Source: Thereva unica (Eukaryota; Arthropoda; Insecta; Diptera; Therevidae). From it: 64,000 nucleotides of DNA. The notes beneath the pieces were generated by a model. That model had not been told where the DNA came from, made no database searches, and worked only from the letters and a program-made list of their open reading frames with translations. The DNA is taken from the NCBI GenBank assembly GCA_949987705.1, contig OX465281.1:143082876-143146875 (forward strand). Reading direction: 5' to 3'. The position numbers and the translations under genes are program-made. Positions 47,254 to 57,986 of this stretch are shown piece by piece. Within the stretch, counting starts at the first letter, position 1, and each line of letters begins with the position of its first letter.

Positions 47254-47525
47254 TAATATAAAGGATATACAAATATCCTAAAACATGCTCGCAAAAATAC
47301 TGAATCTTCCAGTGAAAGTCCCATCCCAATCGCATTAGCCGTTTCCGAGATTAGCCCGAACTAACAGACAGACAGACGTACAGACATACAGACAGAAAAA
47401 TTTTAAAAATGCGTGATTTTGTTTTAGTATCATGTAAATATCCATATGAACTTAGAAAACGCAATTATTTTGAAATCACAGACAGACACTCCAATTATAT
47501 TTACATATATAGTAGATAGATAAAT
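47254..47525 (+). repeat. Composite dispersed repeat C, tail
   Basis: Continues the copy interrupted at 46583: ACTGAATCTTCCAGTGAAAG, GACAGACAGAC run, then AAAATGCGTGATTTT. Confidence 0.65.
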
Positions 47526-48101
47526 TTTACTTCTATCTTGGGAATTTCATTTTACATTCTCTGTCCTTGTACTATACTATTTTCGGAGATCGATTCTTCT
47601 TAAGTGGTTTGAACCTGCATACGTTTTCGGTTTATTGGTTTATTTTTTAAGGAGATCAATACACGTAATTGTTATGAAAAATAGGAGTAAATGATGAAAA
47701 TGAGTTCGATGATGAGATTGTTGTGTTTGCCGCCCCTCTGAAAGTGCCGCCCACATGCGGTGCACGCTCTGCACGCCCGCCTGCCTATTAGCATACCCTG
47801 ATAGGATACAAGACTGGTGGAAATAATATTTTTGGTACCTACACCCTTATTAAACGAAGATCTATAGACAGAGGAGTTATAATCACTCAAGATAAAAGCC
47901 CAATAGCACCACCAACGCTGGATGAGGTACGTGAGCAAAAATGCAAAACGCAAAAAATAGCCAGGCGCCGATCGAATAGCAGCTGCTAAGGGAAGGAAGA
48001 CCGCAATTATTACGAACCTTACACGAACTGATATGCAGCATCATCAGCACCAGCTACAAAACCTTTAAAATCCTTTCGAAAAAAACTAGAACCTATAGAG
48101 G
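47526..48101. other. No gene recognised
   Basis: Left flank of the BEL element. A minus frame at 47953-47672 has no known domain. Confidence 0.4.
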
Positions 48102-48106
48102 AAACC

Positions 48107-48469
48107 TGTTAACTACTTCCTAATTTCCAATTATAAATTCATATTATTTTATTATTGCTATTTATTATGTTAACTATTTCCTAAATTCCAACTATAAATT
48201 TAATTCATTGTTTTGAATGTAAATTTCATTTCATGTAAATTTCTAAATTTTCATACCTATGGTAACACTAAATTTTTGTTCTCTTCTTTCTTATCATTAT
48301 CCTAATAATGTACCGTAATTTAACTCTCATCTGAATTGATATCGATATGGAATTCTTGAAAATGTAAAAATAGTCACGATCTGTAAGCCTAGCTAGAAGT
48401 GCGAAATAAAGCTCTCGTCCCATAGTAAATTCGTTGTTTTAGTTGCCTTAAAAACTCTTAAGGAATACA
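48107..48469 (+). repeat. 5' LTR of the BEL/Pao element
   Basis: Starts TGTTAACTACTTCC and ends GGAATACA. It differs from the 3' LTR at one position I could see (CTTTCTT against CTGTCTT). An imperfect internal duplication of the first 40 bases follows at about 48168. Confidence 0.92.
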
Positions 48470-50092
48470 TTGGCGCCCGAGCAGGGACTACCCGAGGGAC
48501 GTAAAACCGTATTGGCTCTCGTGGTCACGCCCACTGAAGATTTAGTTGACTCGTCGAAATTTGGAAATTCCTTTATTCGTTTGGTAAACACTTTTGCATA
48601 TATTTATCGTTTTTTTTCGAATGCTAAAGCCAAGACAAAGCATTTAGCAGATCGTGCCCATGGACCCATCAGTGCCGAAGAATTCGAACGCTCGTTAACC
48701 TCTATATTGCGACTGACCCAAAAACATTATCTTGCCGAAGAATATTGTGCCTTGAATTCTAATAAGGCCTTAAAATCTAATAGTTCGTTAAAGAGTTTAA
48801 ATCCATTTATGGACAACAATGGAGTAATCCGCGTAGGCGGCCGGCTGAACAATTCTGAATTAGACTTCGACGCTAAACATCAAATCGTCCTACCGAAATC
48901 AAATTTCACAAAAGCTTTGGTCAGATATTACCATCATAAGCACCTCCACGTTGGCTGTCAAACTTTACTGGCTGTGCTTCGCAATAGATTTTGGATTCTT
49001 GGTGGAAGACTCATCATCAAACAGATAGTACGAAATTGTGTTCGTTGCTCACGACTACGTCCAAAACTAATAAAGCAACTAATGGGACAATTGCCTTGTC
49101 CTAGGGTCCAACCCAGTCCTGCCTTTTACCACACCGGAGTAGATTTCTGTGGACCATTCTTTATAAAGCACATGATTCGAAATCGGCCTCCTGTCAAGGC
49201 ATACGTTTGTTTATTTGTGTGTTTGAGTGTGAAGGCTGTCCACATAGAAGTAGCGACAAATCTATCCACTGAAGCTTTCTTGTCGGCCTTCATCAAATTT
49301 AAAGCTCGACGACCAAATGTAAGGGTGGTGTATTCGGATAATGCAACAAATTTCGTAGGAGGATATCGAGAATTGCAAGAATTGAACGAGCTATTTAAAT
49401 CTGAGGAGCATTCTCGGCTGGTTCAGGAGATGTGTTCAAGAGACGGAATAAGCTGGAAATTTATTCCACCACGGTCACCTCACTTTGGTGGCCTCTGGGA
49501 GGCTGCAATAAAACAGGCCAAACATCATTTACGTCGAGTGCTCGGCCTTCAGTCCTATTCCATGGATGAGTTGCAAAGAATCACGTGTCAGGTTGAAAGT
49601 ATACTAAACTCTCGTCCCCTTATTCCTCTTACAGATGATATTGACGATCTTCAAGCCTTAACTCCAGGGCATTTTCTTGTTGGTGGTCCTATGGTCGGGG
49701 TTCCTCATCCTACTCTCGTCGACGCGAACTTCAATCGCCTGTCCAGATGGCAACAATTGCAGGCGAATCTACAAACATTTTGGCTACGCTGGCAGAAGGA
49801 ATACCTTCAAGGTTTGCAAAGAAGAAATAAATGGAAGTCCACATATCCCGACATAAAGGTAGGCTCTCTGGTACTTCTAAAAGAAGACAATCTTCCTCCC
49901 CTCAAGTGGGCGTTGGGCCGTATCAATGAGGTTCACACTGGAGAAGATGGTCATGTCCGGGTCGTCGTCGTTCGTACTATGGGTGGTATCGTCAAAAGAG
50001 CTATCACCAAGATTTGCCCGTTACCAGTGGAGCAGGAAAATCATTCCAATGTGTTGGAAGCGGATACTTCCAAGGCGGCCGGTTTATGTTAA
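48470..50092 (+). CDS. BEL/Pao Pol remnant: integrase and C-terminal domain
   Basis: An open frame of about 540 codons without an ATG at its head; it runs from the leader, so the deletion fused leader to pol. Integrase inserts the cDNA. A zinc-binding HHCC has H156, H160, C190 and C193. The catalytic core follows with D225 (GVDFCGP), D290 (VYSDNATNF) and E344 (GGLWEAA). The tail near residues 430-455 (SRWQQLQ, FWLRWQKEYL) is the BEL-type C-terminal domain. All three acidic residues are present. Without RT and Gag it cannot act alone. Confidence 0.9.
   Translation: MAPEQGLPEGRKTVLALVVTPTEDLVDSSKFGNSFIRLVNTFAYIYRFFSNAKAKTKHLADRAHGPISAEEFERSLTSILRLTQKHYLAEEYCALNSNKALKSNSSLKSLNPFMDNNGVIRVGGRLNNSELDFDAKHQIVLPKSNFTKALVRYYHHKHLHVGCQTLLAVLRNRFWILGGRLIIKQIVRNCVRCSRLRPKLIKQLMGQLPCPRVQPSPAFYHTGVDFCGPFFIKHMIRNRPPVKAYVCLFVCLSVKAVHIEVATNLSTEAFLSAFIKFKARRPNVRVVYSDNATNFVGGYRELQELNELFKSEEHSRLVQEMCSRDGISWKFIPPRSPHFGGLWEAAIKQAKHHLRRVLGLQSYSMDELQRITCQVESILNSRPLIPLTDDIDDLQALTPGHFLVGGPMVGVPHPTLVDANFNRLSRWQQLQANLQTFWLRWQKEYLQGLQRRNKWKSTYPDIKVGSLVLLKEDNLPPLKWALGRINEVHTGEDGHVRVVVVRTMGGIVKRAITKICPLPVEQENHSNVLEADTSKAAGLC
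48471..48488 (+). promoter_or_regulatory. Primer-binding site
   Basis: TGGCGCCCGAGCAGGGAC begins one base after the 5' LTR. It resembles a tRNA-Lys type site, with one base different from the common retroviral form. Confidence 0.7.
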
Positions 50093-50449
50093 CTACTTCC
50101 TAATTTCCAATTATAAATTCATATTATTTTATTATTGCTATTTATTATGTTAACTATTTCCTAAATTCCAACTATAAATTTAATTCATTGTTTTGAATGT
50201 AAATTTCATTTCATGTAAATTTCTAAATTTTCATACCTATGGTAACACTAAATTTTTGTTCTCTTCTGTCTTATCATTATCCTAATAATGTACCGTAATT
50301 TAACTCTCATCTGAATTGATATCGATATGGAATTCTTGAAAATGTAAAAATAGTCACGATCTGTAAGCCTAGCTAGAAGTGCGAAATAAAGCTCTCGTCC
50401 CATAGTAAATTCGTTGTTTTAGTTGCCTTAAAAACTCTTAAGGAATACA
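50087..50449 (+). repeat. 3' LTR of the BEL/Pao element
   Basis: 363 bp, nearly identical to the 5' LTR. It overlaps the last codons of the integrase frame. No clear polypurine tract precedes it. Confidence 0.92.
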
Positions 50450-50478
50450 AAACCGTTATAGCGAAATATCAAGCTGGT

Positions 50479-51419
50479 GAGTAAGAATTCGTGAAGTGGC
50501 CCCCCATATTTTCGAGTTTGAAATAAATTATTGAAATGAATGATTTTTGTTAGCCCTAAGTGTCAATAACAACGTGGTAAAATATTTTTTTTATATTGCA
50601 AATAATAACAATGTTATTAACAAATTAAGTTTTTTGTACTTTTTTCTTCAAAAAATCATATTTTGGGTTCTTTTTAACAGAAGTGGCTGAAATTTACACT
50701 AAGAATGTAAAAAAGGCTGAACTTTGAGATAACAAAAGAAAAACCAAAAAAAATTATTGTTAATAAAAAATAGGTACACTTTCATAAACAAATTAAAAAT
50801 TTCTCATGTTCTTGAACTCATATCGACTTCGTTTAAAAACAGTATCAAAGTACATTTATTTATGCTCATGCTAGTGAAATAAAATTTTTGTTACCTCTTA
50901 AACTTTTTGTATAAAACGATATTTTGTACGACGCTGCAAGCCTAAACTAAATGAAACACACTTTCTCCATTGCAACTAAATGAGAAAAAAGACAAAAATT
51001 TCCTGGAATTGAGCAAGCATGAGCTCACTAGCATGAGCATAAATAAATGTACTTTGATACTGTTTTTAAACGAAGTCGATATGAGTTCAAGAACATGAGA
51101 AATTTTTAATTTGTTTATGAAAGTGTACCTATTTTTTATTAACAATCATTTTTTTTTTGGTTTTTCTGTTGTTATCTCAAAGCTCAGCCTTTTTTACATT
51201 CTTAGTGTAAATTTCAGCCACTTCTGTTAACCCAAAATATGATTTTTTGAAGAAAAAAGTACAAAAAACTTAATTTGTTAATAACATTGTTATTATTTGC
51301 AATATAAAAAAATTATTTTACCACGTTGTTATTGACACTTAGGGCTAACAAAAATCATTCATTTCAATAATTTATTTCAAACTCGAAAATATGGGGGGCC
51401 ACTTCACGAATTCTTACTC
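50479..51419. mobile_element. Fold-back element with long inverted arms
   Basis: TIRs start GAGTAAGAATTCGTGAAGTG. The arms (about 50479-50870 and 51010-51419) are close to identical, with a small indel near GGGTTCTTTTTAACAG. The bases TGGT repeat on both sides (50475-50478, 51420-51423). It is noncoding. The superfamily is not certain; a 4-bp duplication would fit several. Confidence 0.8.
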
Positions 51420-51423
51420 TGGT

Positions 51424-52080
51424 TTTAGGACAAACAGATCAACATCGGACCAGCTGCTGACAAAATACATTCAGGAGAAAACCTGCGAAAGGAATGTTGA
51501 TATCTGTCGATTTTTAACATACATATGCGCCTTCTGTGCTAGAAGTGTTAACTCTATATGACTCAATAAACAGAGAAGCTAAGAAGTTGTATGCAATTTT
51601 TCACGACCCAGAACACTTAACCTTTAATGAAAATTAGCAGTCCAAGATTAGTCGGCCTCGTAATCAGGATGAAAGACAATCGTATCCCAAAACTTGTGGC
51701 ATCAGAAATTTCGGAAATAAGTAGGCAGTAGGTAGACACAAGAGGAGATGTATAGACTATGTGCCGACTGACACAGAGGCAATGCTCTACATCCAGAACC
51801 GGAGATATGCTGCAAGACCATCAAGCTTGAAGAAATGACCTAGAGAAGGCGAAGGCTCGATTTGGCCTCTAGCGCCATTGCATGGATTCATTGCAATAGA
51901 CGGTTGTTTCATAACTTTTTGAAATAAAACTTCGAGCGAGCCTGCCTAAAAGATTTACATGAGAGTGAATCGGTTACATCGCGTCTTAAAATCAAAAATC
52001 GTTAGATTTTTCGTAAAACGCTGGTAAATGGAAAGCACAAGAGGCGAAGAAACTCGAGCCTAGGCCATCGCCATGTTAAT
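51424..52080 (+). other. Possible RTE-type 3' ORF remnant, otherwise unassigned
   Basis: A short stretch near 51660-51740 reads MKDNRIPKLV, reminiscent of the C-terminal region of RTE-like ORFs (RMKDNRIPK). It is broken and without supporting motifs, so this is a weak call. Confidence 0.3.
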
Positions 52081-52252
52081 GTAATGTATTTTTTATACTG
52101 GGTGAAACCACTTCTAAAAGAAATGTGGAGTGAGTACTTCGTCAACACATTCTATGGAGGGGAAAAAGAAGTATTTCCCCGCCAAGGTGATCGCCGTGTT
52201 AATGTTAAATTGTGTTAGGTCGATTTCAATATTAATTTTTTTTTTTTTTCAG

Positions 52253-52348
52253 AATCGGCGCGTCCGAGCTTTATTGATGAAGGGGAAAGTAGAGATGATG
52301 AGAGGTACCACCCCAAATCTCCCTTCATCTACGAAATTGTTGAGTAAC
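52253..52348 (+). CDS. Candidate terminal coding exon of an unknown host gene
   Basis: A polypyrimidine run followed by CAG (to 52252) opens a hydrophilic frame (SARPSFIDEGE..., ending IYEIVE) with a stop at 52346-52348. A good donor, GTGAGT at 52130, would make a 123-bp intron. The joined frame upstream (YWVKPLLKEMW) is open and could be the preceding exon. A 3' UTR with AATAAA at 52863 follows. The protein was not identified. Chance is possible because upstream exons are not visible. Confidence 0.35.
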
Positions 52349-52862
52349 GTTCCTAGGAGTGAAGCGGCTGAACAGGCAAAAGTACCACGCCACACGTTTT
52401 TACGCGATTTTTATACCAATTTCAACCAAAAATATTTCAGTTATCATAAAATATTTGCTTCTTTTCAGCTTACTATATATTTGACAAACCTTCCACTATA
52501 CATATCTATTGCACATTGGGTACTAACTGTTGGGCAAACAAGTTTGTTTTACTTCTAAAGTGTGACCTTAAGCAGAGACACATTTTTTTTACTACCTTTT
52601 TTTTTTTTCAACAACAAAATTTAAGACGCCCTATCTCGAAAGCGGCCAGAGTTAGATCCCTCTTTTTGTGTTTTCTGTCGATCCTGTTTTGTGTACTATC
52701 TACCACATTAACGTTATACAAGCTGTGACGGGACTCCCGATGTACGCAGACGAACAAATGGCTACTATCTGATTGTATACTAGCATTTAACTAAATCATT
52801 TTGAACCTTTCTTATTTACTATTGCAGCATACTTGAACCACTGAATTTTCTAACTTTATTAA

Positions 52863-52868
52863 AATAAA
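52863..52868 (+). terminator. Poly(A) signal AATAAA
   Basis: Canonical hexamer about 515 bp after the stop of the candidate terminal exon. The region is AT-rich, so it could be coincidental. Confidence 0.35.
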
Positions 52869-53534
52869 GTAATTAAAAACTAATATACAAGGTTTACTTT
52901 TGCTTGAAAATATTTCCGTTATTATTTGTTCTCACATAAGAAGTACAAACTGTCTTGTATATACTAACTTCTGAATCTGACTATATTCTTATATTACAAC
53001 TACTAAAATTTCAAGGTAACCGAAGGGGTGGGGGTTAAACTCAAAAATTAGCAAATGTTTTATGCAATATTTCAAAAAGTGATTTTCAAAATTATTTAAC
53101 ATTTTTGCGAATCTAACTTTTACTAAAATGTTCTATAAAGAAATATTTGAAAGACGGAAGCTTTACGCAGCATTAGTCAATTCAAAATTACGAATAGGTA
53201 TTAAATATTTATCTCAATCAATATTTCATCGTAACTTAGCTAGAAATTAAAATCTGATAATACTTAATAAAACAACCAATGGCAAAGTATTAGATCAAAA
53301 GATTTCAAGTAATTCAAAAATGTTCCAGTAACCATGAAAAAAAAAACTTAAGACTCGCTGAAAATATTTGGGGGTATACACTTAGTTAATTTTAAACACT
53401 ATAAAAAGAAAAAGCTCAACAATATTTAAAAAATTCACAACCAAAATAGGAATTCCCGACCTCCCTCGTCTATAAATCTATAAACAGTTCTTTTGATAAA
53501 TGGTTCAACAACGCCGAAGTGCAAGAAGTTCTTC
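52869..53534. other. Upstream region of the actin exon, nothing else seen
   Basis: AT-rich with no transposon match, unlike most of the window. Confidence 0.45.
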
Positions 53535-53630
53535 CCTTATACGGGACGATGGCGTCCATCTATTTTTAACCCCCATTGAACATCGATGGGGTATAAAAAA
53601 CCATTCCGATGCCGGCCGTACTTACTCAGT
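53535..53630 (+). promoter_or_regulatory. Likely actin promoter: CArG-like box, TATA box, initiator
   Basis: CCTTATACGG at 53535-53544 is one base from the CC(A/T)6GG serum-response box typical of actin promoters. TATAAAAAA starts at 53592. Initiator-like TTACTC/TCAGT lies at 53623-53630, 30-36 bases downstream. The 5' UTR to the ATG would be about 60 bases. Confidence 0.6.
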
Positions 53631-53688
53631 TCCGATATTCCGAAAAACTCATTCGTGGTGTGAACACGTATCAAACAATTTATCGAAA

Positions 53689-53728
53689 ATGTGTGATGAC
53701 GATGTCGCTGCATTGGTTGTTGATAATG
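53689..53728 (+). CDS. Actin, first coding exon (N-terminus only)
   Basis: The frame from the ATG at 53689 reads MCDDDVAALVVDNG, the conserved N-terminus of insect actins. The ATG context is AAAATG. The exon ends after the first base of codon 14, where GTGCGT (53729) is a plausible donor. The next actin residues would continue in an exon not found in the remaining 10 kb. Either the intron is very long or the exon has been cut off from its gene. Actin forms cytoskeletal or muscle filaments; this fragment alone does not tell the isoform. Confidence 0.75.
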
Positions 53729-53734
53729 GTGCGT

Positions 53735-54061
53735 TTTGAAGTTTTGTGAACTAAAAATTAAATTGAAAATCGTTTAAATTTTCCTGAAAATTTTCTGAAT
53801 TTTTTCTTATTTAATTAAAGTTTACCAATGATTTGTTTATGGAATGTTGAACGTCTAAACAAAATTCAGTCGTAGAACAAAAATGTATAATCGACTATTT
53901 TGTATATCGCATAAATAATATTCTTAAGAACTAACTTTAACGAAAGAATCTTTATTTGAAATATGTATGAATTGAAAAATATGTTATGTGATTTTTACCT
54001 GTGCTTTTAATTCTCTAAAAACTGACAAAGTGACTGCTTTTCATAGCTGCATTGTAATTTT
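53735..54061. other. Putative actin intron start, no other feature
   Basis: AT-rich DNA after the donor; no acceptor-plus-exon recognised. Confidence 0.4.
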
Positions 54062-54140
54062 AAAGTCGAGCCGCGTCCGTGGTTTTAACCTACAAAGCTA
54101 TACTTGGCTAGATCAGTGCCTTAACTCATTTATTCGCCTT
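54062..54140 (-). repeat. Dispersed tRNA-like fragment, copy 1
   Basis: About 80 bp recurring at 56797-56878 with few changes. On the minus strand GGTTAAAACC resembles a B box with one mismatch, so it may come from a tRNA-derived SINE. Confidence 0.45.
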
Positions 54141-54192
54141 CTATCAAATTTGCGGCAATAAAGCAATTTGTTACCTGCCCATGAAAGGTTTA

Positions 54193-54683
54193 AGCCCCAA
54201 CTATATTGCACGTAAGAAACGCACGTCATCTCGGCGCTCTCATGGAAATTAATGTGTTCGGCCATATTGGACGTACGTCAGTCATATTTTATTTCGTTAA
54301 GTTTCGTTAAACGTAAAAATGGGGAAAGAACCGCGCTCTACGTACGTTTTGTGAGATGATTTGTAGTTACATCGATGAAAGCTAATTTTTTGTTGTTGTT
54401 TTGTGGTTTTTAAAGAAAAAATAGTATGGGAAATGTTGTGGTTCAAATACATGATAGCGATTTTGATGAGAAATTTATTATAATTGAAAATAAACACGAT
54501 TATTAATAATATGCAAATATTAATAGCCTAGTTTTAATAGTCAATGAATAATATTCAAGCATTTTAATAATATTAAACTTTGAAGTCTCTCCCAATACGC
54601 AAACCAATTAGTCGGTTTTGCGTTTGACGAAATTTACGCACGTCTATTAACGTGCGTTTCTTACGTGCATTATAGTTGGGCCT
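54193..54683. mobile_element. Harbinger-like MITE with TTA duplication
   Basis: TIRs AGCCCCAACTATATTGCACG and inverse (about 36 bp, with small differences), flanked by TTA (54190-54192, 54684-54686). The 3-bp TWA target and the GGCCC-type end fit PIF/Harbinger. It is noncoding. Confidence 0.65.
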
Positions 54684-54764
54684 TTAGGATGTACTAATTG
54701 TAACAGTTCTTTGTGCCTTACTTCGAACCCTTTTAAACAAACAAAAAAACACAACAAAAAACTC

Positions 54765-55124
54765 TGGGTGTCTGGGCGCAAGGCGCTCGGACGTTATATT
54801 CGTGACAACGTATCCTAAATATGTAACAGTGAATACACAAGTTTATATATCAAAATTAAAGTATTTTTATTCCCATTACACATATAAATTAAATTTTTTA
54901 CTTCTTAAAATTTTACATTTTGTGACATATGTTTATATTTCTGTTCCATATTTTATTTTACACTGAAATATTGCTCCCCCCGCCGATTGAACGGAATGAT
55001 GAGCCACGCCCCCAGCCTATCGAACCGAGCGATGAGTCATAAGGTAACGGAGAATTTGCTGAGAACTTTTTTGCGAATGCCTCCTAGGGTATAGTATACC
55101 GATTTATAAGACGTTGTCACGTCA
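54765..55124 (-). mobile_element. Short Helentron/HINE-like element, GACGTGACAACG family
   Basis: Minus-strand 5' end TTTTTGACGTGACAACGTC near 55124; 3' side GATACGTTGTCACG followed by a GC hairpin-like stretch (CGAGCGCCTTGCGCC) near 54780. These are the same termini as the element at 34288-35726. Confidence 0.55.
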
Positions 55125-55215
55125 AAAAGTTATTGCGTTACAAAGGTATACGTGAACAGGACCAAAAAATATCTACACGCCGAATTGATAACTTCCTCCT
55201 TTTTTGAAGTCGGTT
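55125..55215 (+). repeat. Dispersed repeat ending TGAAGTCGGTTAA, copy 1
   Basis: About 90 bp matching 59993-60085 in reverse. The end motif is a common insect interspersed-repeat terminus. Confidence 0.5.
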
Positions 55216-55615
55216 AATAAATGCACGATAAAAGAAAGAAGTATAATAGTAACTTCAAATGACAGCTGAAGAACCCAAATTTCTTACCTGGTTTACCTTT
55301 ATGAACCTTTATAAAAAATTGGCATACACGTATTTAATTCTTCTGCTAATTTGGAAGCAATCATTTAATTTTTCTAATGGTAGTAGACATTTGGAATAGC
55401 TTGGCTTGTCTCATCTACTTGAGTTCAGATGAGTTCAACATCATTGTAAACCATTAATTTTTCATCGCTTGTTCAATTTCTTTGCATGGGAGCAGTAAAG
55501 TTCAGATAAATATGTGTAAAACACAAATATCTATAAGCCGTACCGGGCTGTGAAAAGAACCAAATTGAACCAGATCGAAATTTCACAAACAAATTTGGCA
55601 TTGGCAATCTGTTAA

Positions 55616-56314
55616 TAGCATGTACACACCAACTTGGTTATCACTTTACGTGGTTTCAAACTATTTCAAAACTAACAACTGTACACACTAACTCGATTGG
55701 TTATTTCTGTCATTTGTATTATTCGATATCGATGTCAATTCATGTTTTAATGTGTCAATTATTTGTTATGTTTGTTTTTAATTATGAACGTAATGGTCAT
55801 AAAAATAATAATTAAAAGAAAAAAAGCAGCTATGTACATATTTGGAGAGAAATTTGGAGAATAATTTGTAATGTATTTCTTGGCAATGTTGTGCAAATAT
55901 GTTTGAATTTCTTGGCCACAGTAAATAGAGCCATGTGATGCTAATGCGCTCGCTATTGCTTTGAAAATTTCTGACTTTTTCCTATTTCCTTTTAACCCTT
56001 ACCCTTGTGGACCAAACAGATCTTTTTTTCGTTGGCGGTCCTGCATGACTCATTTTAATTTCAGCAAAAAATTTCAAATTTCAATGTCTGTTTACAACAA
56101 ATTTTGGTAGTTTGTTGTAAACTTTCAGTGATAGATGGCACTCATGCCAGTTAATTATCGTGGTTAAACCCGTTAACCATTGAAATTTTGCTTGGTTTGC
56201 GATTTTTGCTTGGTTGGAATATCTATGGCAAACCATGCACAAACCATCAAAATTATCTTGGGTAACGCTTGAAACCATCTCAATAGTGGTAACCAAGTCG
56301 GTGTGAACATGCTA
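55616..56314. mobile_element. Harbinger-like element with TAA duplication
   Basis: TIRs TAGCATGTACACACC and inverse, continuing about 45 bp (ACTTGGTTA, GTGGTTTCAA), with TAA at 55613-55615 and 56315-56317. 699 bp; a minus frame in it has no recognised domain. Confidence 0.7.
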
Positions 56315-56317
56315 TAA

Positions 56318-57986
56318 GCCCCATATTAAACAACGTCTGCACTAGACATCATTTAGTGCTTTTTGATGAGAGCTTGAAACTTACTTGAAGCCTATCAAAA
56401 AGATTTTTTTTGAAAGCTAGAGGGCTTGAAATTGTGAAAGGTAGGCTTGTAAATGTGTCAAAAAGCAATTTGTAGAACTATGAGATGAACAAACTATTAA
56501 AACTAAATTAACAAACTAAAGGATGAAATAATCGTTTGTAATTCTTGAAAACATTAATCCAATCAGAATAGATTTAGAAAGAAGAATTACATTTGAAGAC
56601 GGTGCTAGGTAGAAGGTGACTTTCATTGCACTAAATTGCCTCAAAAATTGTAAATAAAACTTTTCAGAAAGTCGGTTAAATGGCTTTTCAATTCAAAATA
56701 CCATGAGTAAACGCAATTTCGAACCGGAGAGTTTGTAATTCTTTACAACATTAATTCAATCAGAATGCATTTAGAAAGAAAAGAAAAAAAGAAAAAAGTC
56801 GAGCCGCGTCCGTGGTTTTAGCCTACAATGCTATACTTGGCTAGATCAGTGCCTTAACTCATTCATTCGCCTTCTAGTCCAAGAGAAATAGCGAAAAAGT
56901 TGAAATAAATCTACCCTGCGATTTCTTGACGCTATAATTAAGAGAAAAATCGTAGGAATTCAATGAATATGTTTTGGATAAAATTGGTCCGGGGGAACAG
57001 GTGGTAAAATCTTAATAAAACTAGCGAAAATACTTTTTTTCGTGATTTAGGTACGAAATAAATTTTGTTTTGGAAAACAAAAAATAGTACATAATAGTGT
57101 TTAAAAAGGCGAAAAATATGAGTTTTGGACCATTGAAATCGATTTTGCAGAAAAATTCAAAAACCGTTAAAAATGGCAATTTTTTGACATTTAATTATAG
57201 GGAGTGTGATTATCGTAGAGCATTGTGTCAAGAATTAAATTGTATCTTCTGGTGGTGCCTACCTACAATAAAAATTTCATGGAAAAATAATGGTAACTTT
57301 TCGAGTAAATCTCAAAAATGTAAAAACACCTGTTTCACAAAGAAAGGTTGAACAAGGCCCACAGAAAAAACTCTGTAACAGTGAATACACAAGTTATATA
57401 TCAATATTAAAGTATTTTTATTCCCATTACACATAAAAATTAAATTTTTTACTTCTTAAAATTTTACATTTTGTTACATATGTTTGAATTTCTGTGATTT
57501 GATTATGACAAATATTATATGTGAGATAATATATAAATTGATAAATCGCACATGGGTTGCCTAGCAAAATCGCGTACTGCAGGTGTTAAATAAAAGAAGT
57601 TGTAATTAACTTTTTGTGGGCCAACTTCCCTCATTTGTTAATCAGAAAAATCGACCACTAACTGACAGAATATGACACAAGGAATAGGAAAAATAGGGGT
57701 TGCCTGATTTCTACCCAGTCCAATCGTGGGGTTGCCAGGTACAAACAGGTAAGCAAGCGTTGTTAATATACCCTCATCTGTTATTTAATTAATTTTTTTA
57801 TGAAATGAAAGGGATCACCCTTTGTGCCACTAGTCTACCATGTATCGCATGTTCTAAAAAAACATATGGAACGGACAAAAACAAAGAACAAAAAAAATCT
57901 TCTTTCAGAAGAACTCTAAAATCTAGGCAACCCCGGTTGTGACAAACTTTTGCTCAGGCAACCTAATACTGTTGGATAGGGAATGA
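56318..57986. other. Unassigned DNA with small repeat fragments
   Basis: Holds the second copy of the tRNA-like fragment (56797-56878), a 118-bp block (57378-57495) matching 54827-54945, and about 40 bp at 57806-57845 resembling the 3' end of the Jockey-like family. No gene recognised. Confidence 0.5.

Larger units (their letters stand above)
48107..50449 (+). mobile_element. BEL/Pao LTR retrotransposon, internally deleted
   Basis: Two 363-bp LTRs (TG...CA), a 5-bp target duplication AAACC (48102-48106, 50450-50454), a primer-binding site after the 5' LTR and an integrase ORF. Gag, protease, RT and RNase H are absent, so only about 1.6 kb of internal sequence remains. The intact LTRs and duplication show that the element inserted in, or was reduced from, this form at this site. 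Confidence 0.92.

Noticed and set aside
53500..53688. N-terminal extension of the actin frame
   Set aside because: The frame happens to be open upstream, but it crosses the TATA box and initiator region and has no actin similarity before MCDDDV.
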